DNA of 64,000 nt from Capillidium heterosporum. Its lineage: Eukaryota > Entomophthoromycota > Entomophthoromycetes > Entomophthorales > Capillidiaceae. A program made the position numbers and the translations under genes. Positions 1 through 13,300 of the stretch are shown here, one piece after another. Below the pieces are notes generated by a model, which was not told the DNA's origin, ran no database searches, and worked only from the letters and a program-made list of their open reading frames with translations. Every line of letters begins with the position of its first letter. Within the stretch, counting starts at the first letter, position 1. The stretch is from positions 1,240,001-1,304,000 of the forward strand of contig WBMQ01000010.1 in the NCBI GenBank assembly GCA_016630905.1, read 5' to 3'.

Positions 1-2554
1 TTTAAAGGAATCGTTAGTTCGATATATCAAATATTGTATACTAAACAGATCTACCTTGGGGGAATGTATACCAAAGATTTAGATCGTAAAAGCTAAGCTC
101 CAACTACAGTTTTTAGCATCAGTAGTTATGCCATTATACAAAGTTTAGTGTACTGTAATCGAATGTACCATTACTAACAGCCATTCAGGTTTATAGATCT
201 GTATTAGACTTTAAATAGGTTTACGCCGAACCCCTTGCCAACACCTTATCCAAATTTGTCATTAGCACTACCATCAGTCTAAATTGAAAACTGTTTCATC
301 GTACTTATGGTAGTAGTTTACCAATAGCTGTTCGATTTAGAAGCTACGATCTAATTCAAGTATTGCATCACAGTAGTTAAGCCGAGTAGCCAAACGGATC
401 CATGACCGATAGAAGCTTTCAAGCATCCTCTTTTCTAAACTTTAGGTGGATTCCTTTAGAACGGAATAGCTTCGCCTACTAATGCACCAAACTTATACTG
501 GAATAATTACCGCTTTGGATTTGTAATGTTGAAATGACATAGTTGCTAAATTTATAGATAGAAGATTCCTTGAAGTGAATAAAGAATATTCCAATTGCCA
601 AGTCAGGGTTTGGTAGGATGATGGGAGTGGTAGGGTTATACCGATTTAATTTACAGTTCAAGGTATGATGTGTATGGAAAATGGTGTACATTAAATGGAA
701 TGGAGGTAGGATTAAAGGAGTTGGGAAGGAAGGTTTAGTTATGTCGTGACAACCAAAGTATACGTATGTCATCGGTTACGTATAGGATTTGGCTAAAGCA
801 TAACTATGCGTAGATAATGGGTGGGATGTTAGGTACGATGATATATAGCTAAATGTGTAGGTGGAATGCTTCTAGAATGTCGATGTAGTTTCGAATTGAT
901 AAGAGTGTAGGTGCACGAAACTAAATTATACCTGATACATTTAGATATATAAAATTTGCACATATTGACAAGCAAAAAGTAGGATCCATTTAAAATATTG
1001 GATGTTCTGTGTAAACGTAGCTTTTTAGCCTTTCCAGCTTTATCAATAAACTTTTATAAAAAGTTTTGTTTCTTTGTATCTATACTTAAGTTGCAACTAC
1101 TTGTAAGTGTTTTAAAAGTAAATAGGAAACAATGTTCATATATTGGCAAAGTCCAGCTAGTAAAATCTGATAGTATCCTAAGTTAAAGACATTAATAATT
1201 AAAAGTATCAGTCGGCTTAAAGTTAATAGTGCTGTTGGCATTCATCCATTAAATTGTGCCTTTGGCTCAATCGATTTTGACAGCTAAAGTTTGCAACCTC
1301 CAGTTTTTGCAAAAATTGGAAAACGAAACTTTATAAGCAACCAATTCAAAGTAACTCGTCGCTTTAATAGGAAATTTCTTTCAGTTTATCAGCAGAAGCT
1401 TGTCGGCTTACAAATTTAATACTAATAAGATGGTTTTCGAACACCACTATAAGCTATCACAATAAGGGTGGTATGTTAAACTGGATTCATAGTAAAGGCC
1501 AAGCTAAGGTATATGTGCGCTAGAAGCGTAATTCCAGCCTGCTAAGACATGCACCCAGCTCAAGGGTTTCACCTTAACTAAGACTAGTATTAGAACTGTT
1601 TTAATGTTTAGTTCACCTACAACTTAAGTTGGATTTATTCCCTTCAGCGGAATAAAACCATTGTCTTATATACAGAGTAGGGGTGTTTAGTACGGTCGAA
1701 TTGCCGATAAAGATATAGTTTAAGGCATATGGAAGTGGATTGGCTACTTTTGATGTTTCTAATTGAAGATTTCGCCTTGGTTATTATTGCCACGACCATC
1801 ATATAGTTTAAATAAGCTCCAATTTCAAATATGAACCTGAGAATAAGGTTTTAGTGGGTTGGCAACGTCATTGAAAGCAGGTATTGTTATCTAAGCTTTC
1901 CGCCTATACCCTAAAAATAACCTTTAGCTGTAGCTTTAAGCTTTAAACCCAATGTTAGGACTACTCCATTCGAAAACTTTGGGTGTATTTATATTAGCTC
2001 ATCCATCTTCTAGACAGTGTAGTATGCGGATTCGAGATCTCAGGTTGATGGTAGATTCTTTTCGATGGCTGCCAAATGAAGCTTATTCTACAGGAACCAC
2101 CTCCAACTTTAAAGGGTGATGGATGGGAGTTATTAGCACTTCACCTCTCGTCTAACTTTCATTTGTTAAAATAGCTCATTTAATTATAGTGAACGGTTAC
2201 TTTGATGCCCTTTTGAGTTTCGGTAGCAGCATTTGTATAAGCTTTGCCTACATGATAACTTATTTGAAACAGTAGAAATACTCAATGGGCAAAGGTTTGG
2301 GACTTCAAGACTCCACTTTGTCTTACCTTTTTGCTTCAAAGGCAGCAAATGCAAAAGCCGCATTTGTCGAATGTGGAAGGATCCAATTAAAGGAACAAAT
2401 AGTTCTAATCAAAGCTGGGTCAAAACAAACTGAAATGGCCAACATCAAGCACTTTTTCATTTGTTTCTGTTACTGGATAAACTATTTAGGCTAGTGCAAA
2501 AGGTGACTGATTTGCTTTGTATGCTAAAGGTTCTTGTCGGGCACTTCAATCCAA
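1..2554. other. Left-edge region without a recognisable gene
   Basis: No reading frame here has a recognisable domain, a plausible exon chain or coding-like codon use. The open frames are short and unrelated to known families. The stretch next to 2555 must hold the promoter and 5' leader of the RasGEF gene, but I see no clear TATA box. An in-frame TAA just upstream of 2555 bounds the coding frame. By eye the base composition is a little less AT-rich than the intergenic DNA further right. Confidence 0.5.
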
Positions 2555-5500
2555 ATGACCAACTTCGCAACCAACACCGACAACGAGGACACGGTAAGGG
2601 CTTTGTACGACTTCAACTCGCCCTGATGATGCCGCCCTCTCCTTCAAAAAGAATGACGTTATAAAGATATGCACCAAGCTGGAATCCGGATGGTGCCATG
2701 GCGAATGCAATGGCGAGAAAGGGTGGTTCCCGTTCAACTACGTTGAGCCAATTGATCTATCCAACGATGCACTGAGAGCAAGTTTTATGCGTAACATGTC
2801 CATCAGCAACCCAAGGTACAACACCCAGAGCTCCCAGTACTCGACCCGCGACTACTCCCAAGTAAATTTTGTCCTTTTCGTATTTTAAGCCTTCTAGGAC
2901 CGAACCCAGAACTGGATATCCCAGACAATGCGAACCAATGAACTAGATATGACCTCCAACGACACAAGCTTGGATAGGACGGCCGACTCCGACTTTGGCG
3001 AAAGCTATTTCAACGGTACCGAATCCAACTCACGAAGGCCCTCAAATGTGGAGGAGTGGGAGCCAAATCACCAGATACCAGCTCTACCCTCCTTCAACGA
3101 AGATGCACAAGTACATGACCCGTTTCTATCCTCATTTCCAATCCCTGGCAACACTCTATCCAATATAAACTCGGTAACTCTTTAAAACTTTATAGCCTAC
3201 TAACTGTAGGTAGCTCCCAGAAAACTGGTGTAGCAAATTGAGCTCTAGTGGCCGAATTTACTACTTTAATATGCTAACTGATGAATGCACTTGGGATCCT
3301 CCTACTAATTTATCCGATATTCCAGTGGTAAACGTTTTGGTGGCAAAATTTACTGACTTTCTTTTAGCCATTATCCAAGCGCGGCGGTGGTCGAAGGTTC
3401 TCGCACGTCTCAATAAACTCGGCCATGTCGACGGCCAGTGATGTGACGTGGATGAACTTCATAAGCTCGAGAGCCCAAAACGTTCTGTTTTATGAATCCG
3501 ATGCCCAAGTTGATGCCGATATAAACTGGGACAAGATTGTAGCTGGTGTAGTATTCGCAGTTCACAAACTGCTATACAACATCAGACGTGGCGACAAGAG
3601 TCGATACCTTAGTTCTGCCTCAAGCACTATTGAGGCCATACGTATAATGCTCTTAGCTTCTGGCACTGCAGAAAAGGATGCACCCGTATTCAAATCTCAT
3701 CAGTTGCTCCAATCGTACCACCGGCTTATCCTCTCTTCGCTCTGTGACCTCATTCTGCTGGCTAAAGTCGCTTCTGGTATCTGGCCTCCCCCGGATATGT
3801 CCGAGCGCTTGGAGAAGGAAGCTTTAAGCATCCTTATCATAGCTCGACATTTCGTACAAGTCGCCCAGTTTTCGTCGATCGGAGTAAAAACGCAGCCTAC
3901 GACTGGACATCTCAACCGTAGAAGCCATAAACCACAACCCAAAGCTCTAATTCAAGGCAACGGTGTATCTATGCAACCCAACCGTCTCGCACCACCTCGA
4001 TCAAGGGACCGATCGCATTCCAATGCCACTCGTTTTAGCGACTCAAGGCGAAGTTCACATGACTTGGGATCAGATGCTGGAGATACCTCTAAGCAATCCA
4101 ATGGGGATATCATATCAAAGTTCGATAAGACATCCCGATCGACTGGTATCGCCATCGAATGTCTTACCGACCGTATAGTACAGAACCCTGAAGTCAACCA
4201 ACAGCTCGTTACCCTGGTTAAGCTCGTCATCAAAGAGGTAGGTCACTTCACTGGCCTCCTCGACTACTTCTCTTTAGAAGGAATTGGCATTGAGATGTCG
4301 GCCATGTTCAACTCATACCGCCAAGCACTATACGACAACTCCAATCTATTGGTTCTCGTCACCCAAACTGTGACCGACACCTTCTCACAGAGCGGTAGTG
4401 GATCGGCTGATCAAATCATAACGACTGTCCACCGCATTGAGAAGTCTATTAATGACCTTTTGACAACCATTAAGTTCATACTCGAAGAGCGTGACCTGAA
4501 AGAGTACAAGGAGCTCAGACGAAAGCTTTCTGCCTTCTCATCCGTCTTTAGAGCCACCATTGGTCGTCAACAGATCGACGGGCAGACTCATACCATAAAC
4601 CAGCTTGAATACACGCCCCCGCTGCGACGATGCTTCTCACTAACCAGCCTCAACTCATCAGTTGCATCGGCCAACTACTCGCTAGCCCACCACCACCCCA
4701 GTACTCTGATGAAGAACCTGACATCAGCAGAAAATGACGGTGATCTTATGCTAAACGACGTCGATTCCGACGCTGACTCCAACATCAGTACTGGAAGTGA
4801 GATCGTCTCTCGACGAGACAACACCCGTAACTTGCGTAGGGGCCACCGCGAGAAGCTACGTAAGATCCTTGGAAACGACGCACCCTTCCCTGACGAGAAA
4901 GACAAATCCAAGCAAAGCTTGGGCAAGGATGGGACCTCCTCCTCTATCATCGTCGGCGAAGAGAAGCCCTGGTTCCTGGGCCACGACTACACATCGGAAG
5001 ATCTTGTCTTTGAACAGAACAAAGTACGTGGTGGTACAATTCCTGGCCTGGTCGAATGTCTAACCTTCCACGACAACTGGGGTAAGCTTGATCCAAACTA
5101 TTTCTACTAATTTTTCTAGACCCTAATTTCATGGCAACCTTCCTTTTGACCTATCGGTCCTTCGTCAGTACACCTGAACTGTTCAGCCTCCTGTACATGC
5201 GGTTCAAGCTCGAACCACCATCTGGCCTCACTTCTTCCGAATTGGAAATCTGGCATGCCAAGAAGTTGACACCCATTCGACTACGTGTATTCAACGTCTT
5301 CAAAACGTGGGTCGAATCCTACTTCCAGGAGAACGAGGACATGGATGTCCTCGATGACTTACGTCATTTCGCCGCCACTACAATGAAGGAAGCTTTACCG
5401 GCTATCTCTGTCCAATTGTTACGTCACATTGAAAAGCGCTTGGACCAGTCCAATTCAACTTTCAAAAAGATGGTCAAGAACACGCAGGACGAACCCATCC

Positions 5501-6381
5501 CCATTGTCCCCAAGAACTACAACAACTTCCTAGAAATGGATCCCCTCGAGATTGCGCGTCAATTAACTCTAATTGACTCGCACCTCTTCAACCAAATTAA
5601 ACCCATCGAGTGCCTCAACAAGGCTTGGAGCACCAAGGACATGATGGCCCCCAACATCAAGGCTATGATCTCCATGTCGACTCAAATTTCCAACTGGTTG
5701 GTGTTCACCATTCTCAGCGAAAGCAACTTACGCCTTAGATCCTACTATATTCGTCATTTCATCAACATCGCCGAGGTAATTTAAATTCAAGTCAATCAGC
5801 TAACGTTCGCTATAGAAATGTTTACAGATGCACAACTTCAACACGTTGATGTCACTGCTAGCTGGCTTCAACACGACTCCCATCCACCGACTGCGACGTA
5901 CCTGGGAGGTAACTTTTGAAAATTTACAACCAATTCCTAACTTCTTTTATTTGTGTAGCTGGTCAATGCCAAGACTTTACAGAGCTTTGATGCCATCAAG
6001 CAAATCATGGATTCAGGTCGTAACTTCTCGGTCTACCGCGACAAGCTCCATTCTGTCAACCCACCTTGCGTACCTTTCTTAGGTCTGTACCTAACCGATT
6101 TAACTTTTATCGCTGACGGCAACTCAGACAACTTGAAAAAGTCGGACCTCATTAACTTCTTTAAGCAGGCTAAATCAGCCGACATCATTCGTGAGATCCA
6201 ACAATACCAGAATTCGACTTACTACCTCAAGCCTCTACCCAAGTTGCAGGAGTATATCAAAAGCAAGTTTGAGATTGAAATCAATGACACCCAGTTCTTT
6301 GATCGGTCAATTGAATTGGAGCCTAGGGAACGTGAAGAGGAGAAGATCGCTAGACTTTTGCAAGAAAGTGGCTTCTTGTAA
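2555..6381 (+). CDS. CDC25: Ras guanine-nucleotide exchange factor, Cdc25 type (SH3-WW-RasGEF_N-RasGEF), with apparent +1 frameshift
   Basis: Cdc25-type RasGEFs load Ras with GTP at the plasma membrane and so drive cAMP/PKA or polarity signalling. Seven exons fit: 2555-2861, 2898-3173, 3214-3327, 3368-5081, 5120-5775, 5816-5908, 5959-6381; introns are 36-50 nt. The protein is about 1,193 residues: SH3 (about 15-65; ALYDF, GWFPFNYVEP), WW (about 195-225; LPENW then TWDPP), a Ser-rich middle, RasGEF_N (LTYRSFVSTPELF) and the catalytic Cdc25 domain (IECLNKAW, MHNFNTLMSLLAGFN, VPFLGLYLTDLTF). The start is the first ATG after an in-frame TAA. Odd point: after the SH3 residues FNSP (CCC at 2621-2623) the frame meets TGA, and the rest of SH3 continues only if T2624 is skipped. 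Everything downstream is intact, so the gene is not a decayed copy. A paralogue such as Sdc25 cannot be excluded. Confidence 0.9.
2621..2627 (+). other. Candidate +1 frameshift site CCC-TGA-T in the RasGEF SH3 domain
   Basis: Zero-frame reading gives Pro (CCC) then TGA. Skipping T2624 gives Pro-Asp-Asp and the rest of a normal SH3 domain. The layout (sense codon, TGA, then a T that makes GAT in the new frame) is that of the antizyme +1 site. Removing one C from the run would restore the frame equally well, so a base overcall or a true mutation fits too. Confidence 0.5.
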
Positions 6382-6754
6382 GAGGGAGGGATGTGTATTG
6401 ATGATGATTATTACTATTTTTGATGAGGTATTTCAAGGTATTATCTTTTAATAAATCCTAACTATAACTATGTATATGTTTTTAAATATATATTGTATAG
6501 TGGTTTTGATGGGGATTTGTGGATGGGTAGCGTTAGATATTGATCTAATGAGAAGCTTTTGGGTTGAAGATAAAATAGGTGATAAACTTCAAGAATACTT
6601 TTATTTTTCAAATATTATCTGTTCTAAGATTATACTTAGAATTGAGTTGATAATTGCAAGATTTAAGATCAACTTCAAAATTTTTATTTTAGAATGGTAT
6701 GTATTTTGTATGTAAAAGTCTTTATGCTATTATTGGTAGAATCCCTTCCATCTT

Positions 6755-7015
6755 TCAAAAACCTATTGTCCCAATTCGACACCTATTTTCTTTACACCCT
6801 CTGTCTGGTGCAATGCTGATATCTTCAATTGCTTCCAAAAAATCTGAAGGTAAAGTAAGACTGAGTTTAAAGTTTCTCATAGCCCCACTTTTGACCCCGC
6901 CAATGGTGCTTTCATGATCTTTTTCGGTAATAAAACTAGACTTTATACTATTAGAATCCAAGCTTGTGGTGTTTTGGAAAAAAGAAGAGAAATCTTGGCT
7001 TATATTGTAATCCAT
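6755..7015 (-). CDS. Possible small hypothetical protein between RasGEF and myosin
   Basis: An 86-codon frame starting MDYNISQDF, polar and Ser/Thr-rich, ending in CRIGTIGF. It matches no family I know. Support is indirect: two TATA-like elements (TATATAAAGG and TATAAAAGGG on the minus strand) lie just upstream, and composition is slightly less AT-rich than its surroundings. It runs antisense to both flanking genes in the roughly 970-bp gap between them. The rest of the gap (6382-6754 and 7016-7349) shows nothing beyond the RasGEF 3' end and the myosin promoter. It may be spurious. Confidence 0.25.
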   Translation of the reverse strand: MDYNISQDFSSFFQNTTSLDSNSIKSSFITEKDHESTIGGVKSGAMRNFKLSLTLPSDFLEAIEDISIAPDRGCKENRCRIGTIGF

Positions 7016-7349
7016 AATCCCTTTTATATGTCTAACTAATAGAATATATAGTATAGCCTTTATATAAGAAAACACTTTGGGTATATATGAAAATTTCTAT
7101 TTTATAGTGAAAGTATCAATGTATATCCAGCAACTTCAAGTTCTTTGAGGTTCTCCATCCACTAAACTCCGTACAAATAAGACATTTGATTGGATGGTGT
7201 AATTCATCTTAGACCTCAAGCAATTTTTAGTAGGTGACCTGTACTAATTAGGACAATAGTGAAATTTGTCCACAAATCTATTGAATCAACCTGCAAAGCA
7301 TACTCAAAACAAACTGTAAAGCAACTTTGACAAACCTATAGTTTAATTG

Positions 7350-10300
7350 ATGAATCCGACTTCCAACTTTTCCAACCAAGTCAAGATGGATGTAGACAAG
7401 AAATTGGTATGGGTCGAGGACAAGGTGGAGGGGTACATCCAAGGCCAAATTGTAAGCGACAACGGTGAGAAGATCCAGGTGGCTCTAGCCAACAACGAGG
7501 TAATTTTTTAACTTAGGGCCGTAAGTTGATATAAGTTTAGTTGCGATGGGTCAGTATAAACGATACTCAGAAAGTTAATCCTCCAAAGTTCGACAAGGTG
7601 GAGGACATGGCCGAACTTTCCAACTTGAACGAAGCTTCAGTGGCCTACAATTTAAAGATGCGATACCAGTCCAATTTAATCTACGTAAATTTACGGATAG
7701 TAATATTCTCTAATTTTATAAATGTAGACTTACTCAGGTCTTTTCCTGGTAGCCATTAATCCTTACTACAAATTACCAATCTACACTGAGAAGATGGTAA
7801 GGTCCTATAAGAATAAAAGACGAAGTGAGATGCCACCCCATATCTATGCAGTTGCTGATTCAGCCTACCATTACATGCTTCAGAATCGCGAGAATCAATC
7901 CATTCTAATCACGTAAATATTAATTAGTAGTTTGACCTCTAAACTTTACATAATAGTGGTGAGTCAGGCGCCGGTAAAACTGAGAATACGAAAAAGGTAA
8001 TCCAGTACCTGACTTCAGTTGCGGCTGAACGTATGCACGGTAAACAAACCGACACATTGGAGCAACAGATTCTACGAGCCAACCCCATCCTCGAAGCTTT
8101 CGGTAATGCCCAGACCATCCGTAATAACAATTCCTCCCGTTTTGTAAGACAAGTTTTTAGCCAGTACTCATTTTGGTTAGGGTAAATTTATCCGTATCGA
8201 ATTCAGCTCTGGGGGCCAGATCGCCGGTGCCAACATCGAAAAGTACCTGTTTGAAAAGTCCAGGGTCACCCACCAATCGAGTCAAGAGCGTAACTATCAC
8301 ATATTTTACCAGTTTATGAAAGGAGCAACCGATGAGATCAAAAGTAATTTTTACATCAAATATTCATTTGTATTTATGCAAGCTTAGACAAGTTCCTTAT
8401 TACCGGTTCCTTCAACGATTATGGCTACATAAAAAATTCGACAAAAAATATTGATGGAGTCGACGATGCCTTGGACTTTAAAATCACCAGGGTAAAATAT
8501 TTACTTTGATATAAACTCAAAGGCTACTTTAGGAATCGATGGATGTTATGAAGTTCACCCAGGAGCAGCAATTGTTGCTTTTCAGAGTTCTAGCTGCTGT
8601 ATTGCACCTTGGTAACATTCGACCTACGTCTGATCGGGACGACCAAGCCCAACTCCGCGACACAACTGCTGTCGAAAAACTATGCCATGTCCTTGGTATC
8701 GCCGTGGAGAGCTTTACCAAGGGATTGTTGCGCCCTCAAATGAAAGCTGGTAGAGATTGGGTGACTCAAGCTCGAACTGTCGATCAGGTACTCTATTCTC
8801 TCGAATCGTTGGCCCGCGCCATCTACGAGAGGATGTTCGGTATGCTAGTTGAATGGATCAATTCAGCAATGGACCGACCCTCTGAAAAGTCAACCTTCAT
8901 TGGAGTTCTCGATATTGCTGGGTTTGAAATCTTCGAGGTAATTTAAAATTTTAAACAGTCAATTAAAATTCCAATTTAAGATCAACAGCTTCGAGCAGCT
9001 CTGCATTAATTACAACAACGAGAAGCTGCAACAATTCTTTAATCACCATATGTTCCAACGGGAACAGGAAGAGTACCAGCGGGAAGGCATTAGCTGGAAG
9101 TTCATCGATTTCGGTTTAGACCTGCAGCCAACCATCGACCTGATTGAGAAATCCAACCCAATCGGTATTCTGTCCTGCCTTGATGAGGAGTGCGTCATGC
9201 CCAAGGCCACTGACAAAACCTTCACCGAGAAGCTTATCGCTCTATGGAAGGATAAGAGTGACAAGTTTGGCACTCTCAAGTTCAATCAAGGCTTCATGCT
9301 CAAGCACTACGCCTCCAACGTCGAGTACCGCACCGAAGGCTGGTTGGACAAGAACAAAGATCCCCTTAATGAGAACATCACCCGCCTCCTGGCCAAGTCC
9401 TCCGAAAGATATATCGCCCAACTGTTCGAAGACTACTCCAGCGATGTCGTTCTTTTAAGTGGTAGAGGTCGTGTCAAGCGTGGAGTATTCCGTACCGTGG
9501 GCCAGCGTCATAAAGAGCAGTTAACTTTGCTTATGGACCAGTTGAACAGCACTGAACCCCATTTCGTACGTTGTATCTTACCCAATCAAGAAAAGAAACC
9601 AGGGAAAATCAACACGCTGCTCGTTTTGGACCAACTACGGTGCAACGGTGTATTGGAAGGTATCCGTATCTGTAGAGCCGGGTTCCCCAATCGACTACCC
9701 TTCTCTGAGTTCCGCCAGCGTTATGAAATCCTGGCACCGACTGCTATCCCCAAAGGATTCATGGATGGTAAGAATGCGACTCAACTTCTACTGGAGGCCG
9801 TGCAACTTGACCCTAACAGCTATCGTATCGGTGGAAGTAAGGTTTTCTTCAAGGCTGGAGTCCTGGCTGAATTGGAAGAAACCCGTGATGCCAGTCTGTC
9901 TCTTATCGTATCCCAGGTACAAGCTTCCAGCAGAGGTTTCTTAGCTAGAAAGCTGTACCGTAAGAAGCTGGACCAAGTCAAGGCGATACGTATCATCCAG
10001 AAGAACGCAAGAGTGTATGTGCAATTGCGCGAATGGTCTTGGTGGAAACTATACACCAAAGTCAAGCCGCTCCTCAACGTGACTCGGGTTGATGAAGAGT
10101 TAAAGAAGAAGGAAGATTCCATCTCAACCCTCCAAAACCAGATCCACTACGAGCGGCAGGGACGCGAAGAACTCGAGAAATTGAAGCAAGAATTGGAGAA
10201 TGAAAAGCGTAAGCTAGAAGAAACACTCAATTCGGAACGCAGTGTCGCCCTAGACAATGCCGAGATCCTCAGACGTACCCAACAGCGTGAACAGGACTTG

Positions 10301-13300
10301 GAGGAAGGTTTACACGAGATGGCCAGTGAATTAGAGCTACTTGAAGCACAGCTCGAGGAAATTTCTCAAGTCAAGACCGACACTTTCGCCAAATTCGAAT
10401 CAGTAAATCGTATGTTTGAAGAGGAGAAGCTGGCAGTCCAACAGCTAGAAAAAGAGAAGAATGTAAGAGAGAGCCAGGTCAAAGAGCTCCAAAGCGAAGT
10501 TTCACTTCGCTCAGAAAATCTAAAGAAGATGGAGGGTGAACGTAAAGACCTCGACGACACGATTTCCAAGCTCCAAGATGCTATTGCTGTAGGCAAAGAC
10601 CGTGAGATCGACCTGACCAAGGCCAAGCAAAAGCTAGAGTCTCAGATCACCGCCCTAACTGAAAGCTTAAATAAGGAGGTGGATTCCCGAACCAAAGCTG
10701 AGGAACAGAAAGTCAAGCTGGATAACGAACTCAAAGCAACTATCGAAAAGCTGAAGGGATTGGAGGCGACCAATAAAGAGCTCACCAGTCAAGTCAATAA
10801 GCACATCGTTGAGTATTCCAACCTAGGCAGCCAGCTCAAGTCGGAAGAGAGTGCCAAGATGAACCTCGACAAACAGAAGCGCGACTTGTCAGTTAAAGTT
10901 GAGGCTTTAGAGGCAGAGCTTCATGTGGAACAGTCGGAGAAATCACAACTTCTTACCATCAAGAAGAAGCTTGAAGGAGAGCTTGTCGAACTACAAAAGC
11001 TGATTGAAGTCAAGGGTGGGGAAGAATCCAAGCAGACTGAGCTCAAGCGGTTGCGAGAAGTTGAGCTTGCTGAGCTCAAGGCCAATTTGGATCGTACCCA
11101 GAGCGAGCTACAGGAAGTCAAGAGAACCAATATACAGCTTGTCGATTCACTCAAAAGTGAGTTGGAGAAATATAAAGTTGAGTCGGAGAACCTCATCAAG
11201 TCAAGAGACAACCTGTCACAACAAGTTAAAGATCTGGAAGTCCGATTGGAAACAGCTGAGCAAAATTTAAGTGCTTTGGAGAAGATGAAGCGACAGATCG
11301 AGTATGACATGGACACCGTAGTAGACCACGCCACCGACTTGGAGACGACGTTGAACACCTTGAAGCAGGCCAAAGATGACTTGGATAGACACCTCATTGC
11401 CGCTAACTCACAGAATGAGGAGCATGAATCAGTTATCGCCCGACTCCAACGAGAGAAGCAAACTTCAGAGCGACAGTTTGTGTTACTCCAGGAGGAGCTG
11501 ACCAAGGAGAACGAACGCAAGGAGTTATCGGAGGCTACTAAAAAGAAGCTGATGACCGATTTGGCTGATCTACAGGCCCAACTTGAGGAAAGCGAGAGTA
11601 ATAAAACCGAGCTACGAAAGAAATTGAGCGAGCAGTCCACCGAGTTTGAGAACCTCAAGGACCAATACAGTTCGGAGTCCAACGAACGGATGCTGGTGGT
11701 CGAAGAGACCAAGAGGAAGGTCGAGCTTCAACTTGCCGAGTTGCAACCGGCTCACGAGGAGTTGAAGCGCCAATATGCCTCAATGGACAAATCCAGGTTA
11801 CGATTAGTAGCTGAGATTGAGGACCTGAAGCACGAGATAGAGCGTGAGCACAGCACAGCCCGTAATGCCGACAAAGTTGCTAAACAACTTGAAGCCCAGC
11901 TTAAAAGTCTCAATTTGCATCTAGAAACTGAGCGTCAGGAGCGGGAAGCAATTGAAGCCAACTACCGTAAACTGCAATCAACCCACGCTTCCTTGGAGAA
12001 GCAAGTTAATGAGAAGCAGGAAGCGTTCAACACGATCAGCCGTAGCAAGGGTGAGATGGAGGCTGAATTGAGGGCCCTCATCAACGAAATCGGGGAAGGA
12101 GGACGCAACGTTCACGATTTGGAAAAGGCCAAACGTAAGCTAGAATCGGAGGTTGAGAGCAAGCAATACCAACTCGATGAACTACAAGCCCGACTTGTCA
12201 AAGCCGATGAATCACGTCGCAGTGCCGAGATTGCCTTGAGCGATTTGCAGCAGTCCAGTCAGTCCGAATTGGCCTCAAAAGATGCCCAACTCGATGAAAC
12301 GCGTCGTCTGCTGCTCAAAGAAGTCAACCAACTCGGAGAACGCCTTGACGAAGAAACCACAGCTAAAGCTGAACTCATCAAAGTGCGTAAGCGATTGGAA
12401 GATGAGATCGACGACCTCAAATCGAACGTCACCTACTCGACCCAATCCAAGTCTGACCTCGAGAAAGCTAAAAGCAAGGCTGATGAATACATCAAGACTT
12501 TGCAAGCTACGCTTGAGAGCGAGGAACGGCTAAGGATCAGCTTCGAAGAGCTTTCGCAGCGTCATGAAGCTAAATCCAGTCAACTTCAAAGCGAACTTGA
12601 GGGCTTGGAGCTGCAGCTTGAAGCTACCGAAAAGGTGCGACGCCAATTGGAACAAAAAGTTCATCACCTGACAGCCGAACTTGAAGAAGGAGAGTCTAAA
12701 GCTTCGTTAATGGAATCCATTCGCAAGCTTGAAAAAGAAAAGCAGCAGCTTGAGGAGCAACTTCTGGATGAACAAGAAGCTCGAAGTACTTTAGAGAACG
12801 TTAAGCCGGACGATTCTGAATTTGAGACACTCAAGGCTCAAGCCCAGCAAGAGATGAAAGCCCAGCTTGACAAACTCGAAGAATCCCGACGCGCGCTACT
12901 TGTTGCTCAGCGAGTTACTCAACAGGAGCTTGAAGGTAAGAAGCGAGAGCTAGAGGCTGTAACCAAAACTCGATCAGAACTTCAGAACGAGATCGAAGGC
13001 TATAAACACAAGCTGGAGGAAGAAATAAAGCTGAAGAACGCCGAGTCGGCCTCCCAGCGTAGGTACAAGAGGGCTTACGGTGAGCTCACCATCAAGCTGG
13101 AGGCTGAACAAGCTAAGAGCCAAGAGTTCAAAGAGGCGATGGCCAAGTTGAAGGTCAAGCTCGACAGCTCGATCGCCGAACTGGATGTATCAGAAGAAGC
13201 CAAGCTTACCGCCCAAAAGGCTCAATCTAACTTGGAGAACCAGGTTGCCGAGCTTACAGCCCAACTCCATGAAACGGCAGCCCGATTGGAAGAGTACCAG

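Noticed and set aside
479-772. 97-codon minus-strand frame near the left edge
   Set aside because: No homology, no exon partners, His/Thr/Pro-rich low-information text typical of chance frames.
10921-11712. 263-codon antisense open frame within the myosin rod
   Set aside because: It is Ser/Cys/Leu-rich text produced by reading Glu/Lys/Leu coiled-coil codons backwards; no domain, and the sense gene is certain.
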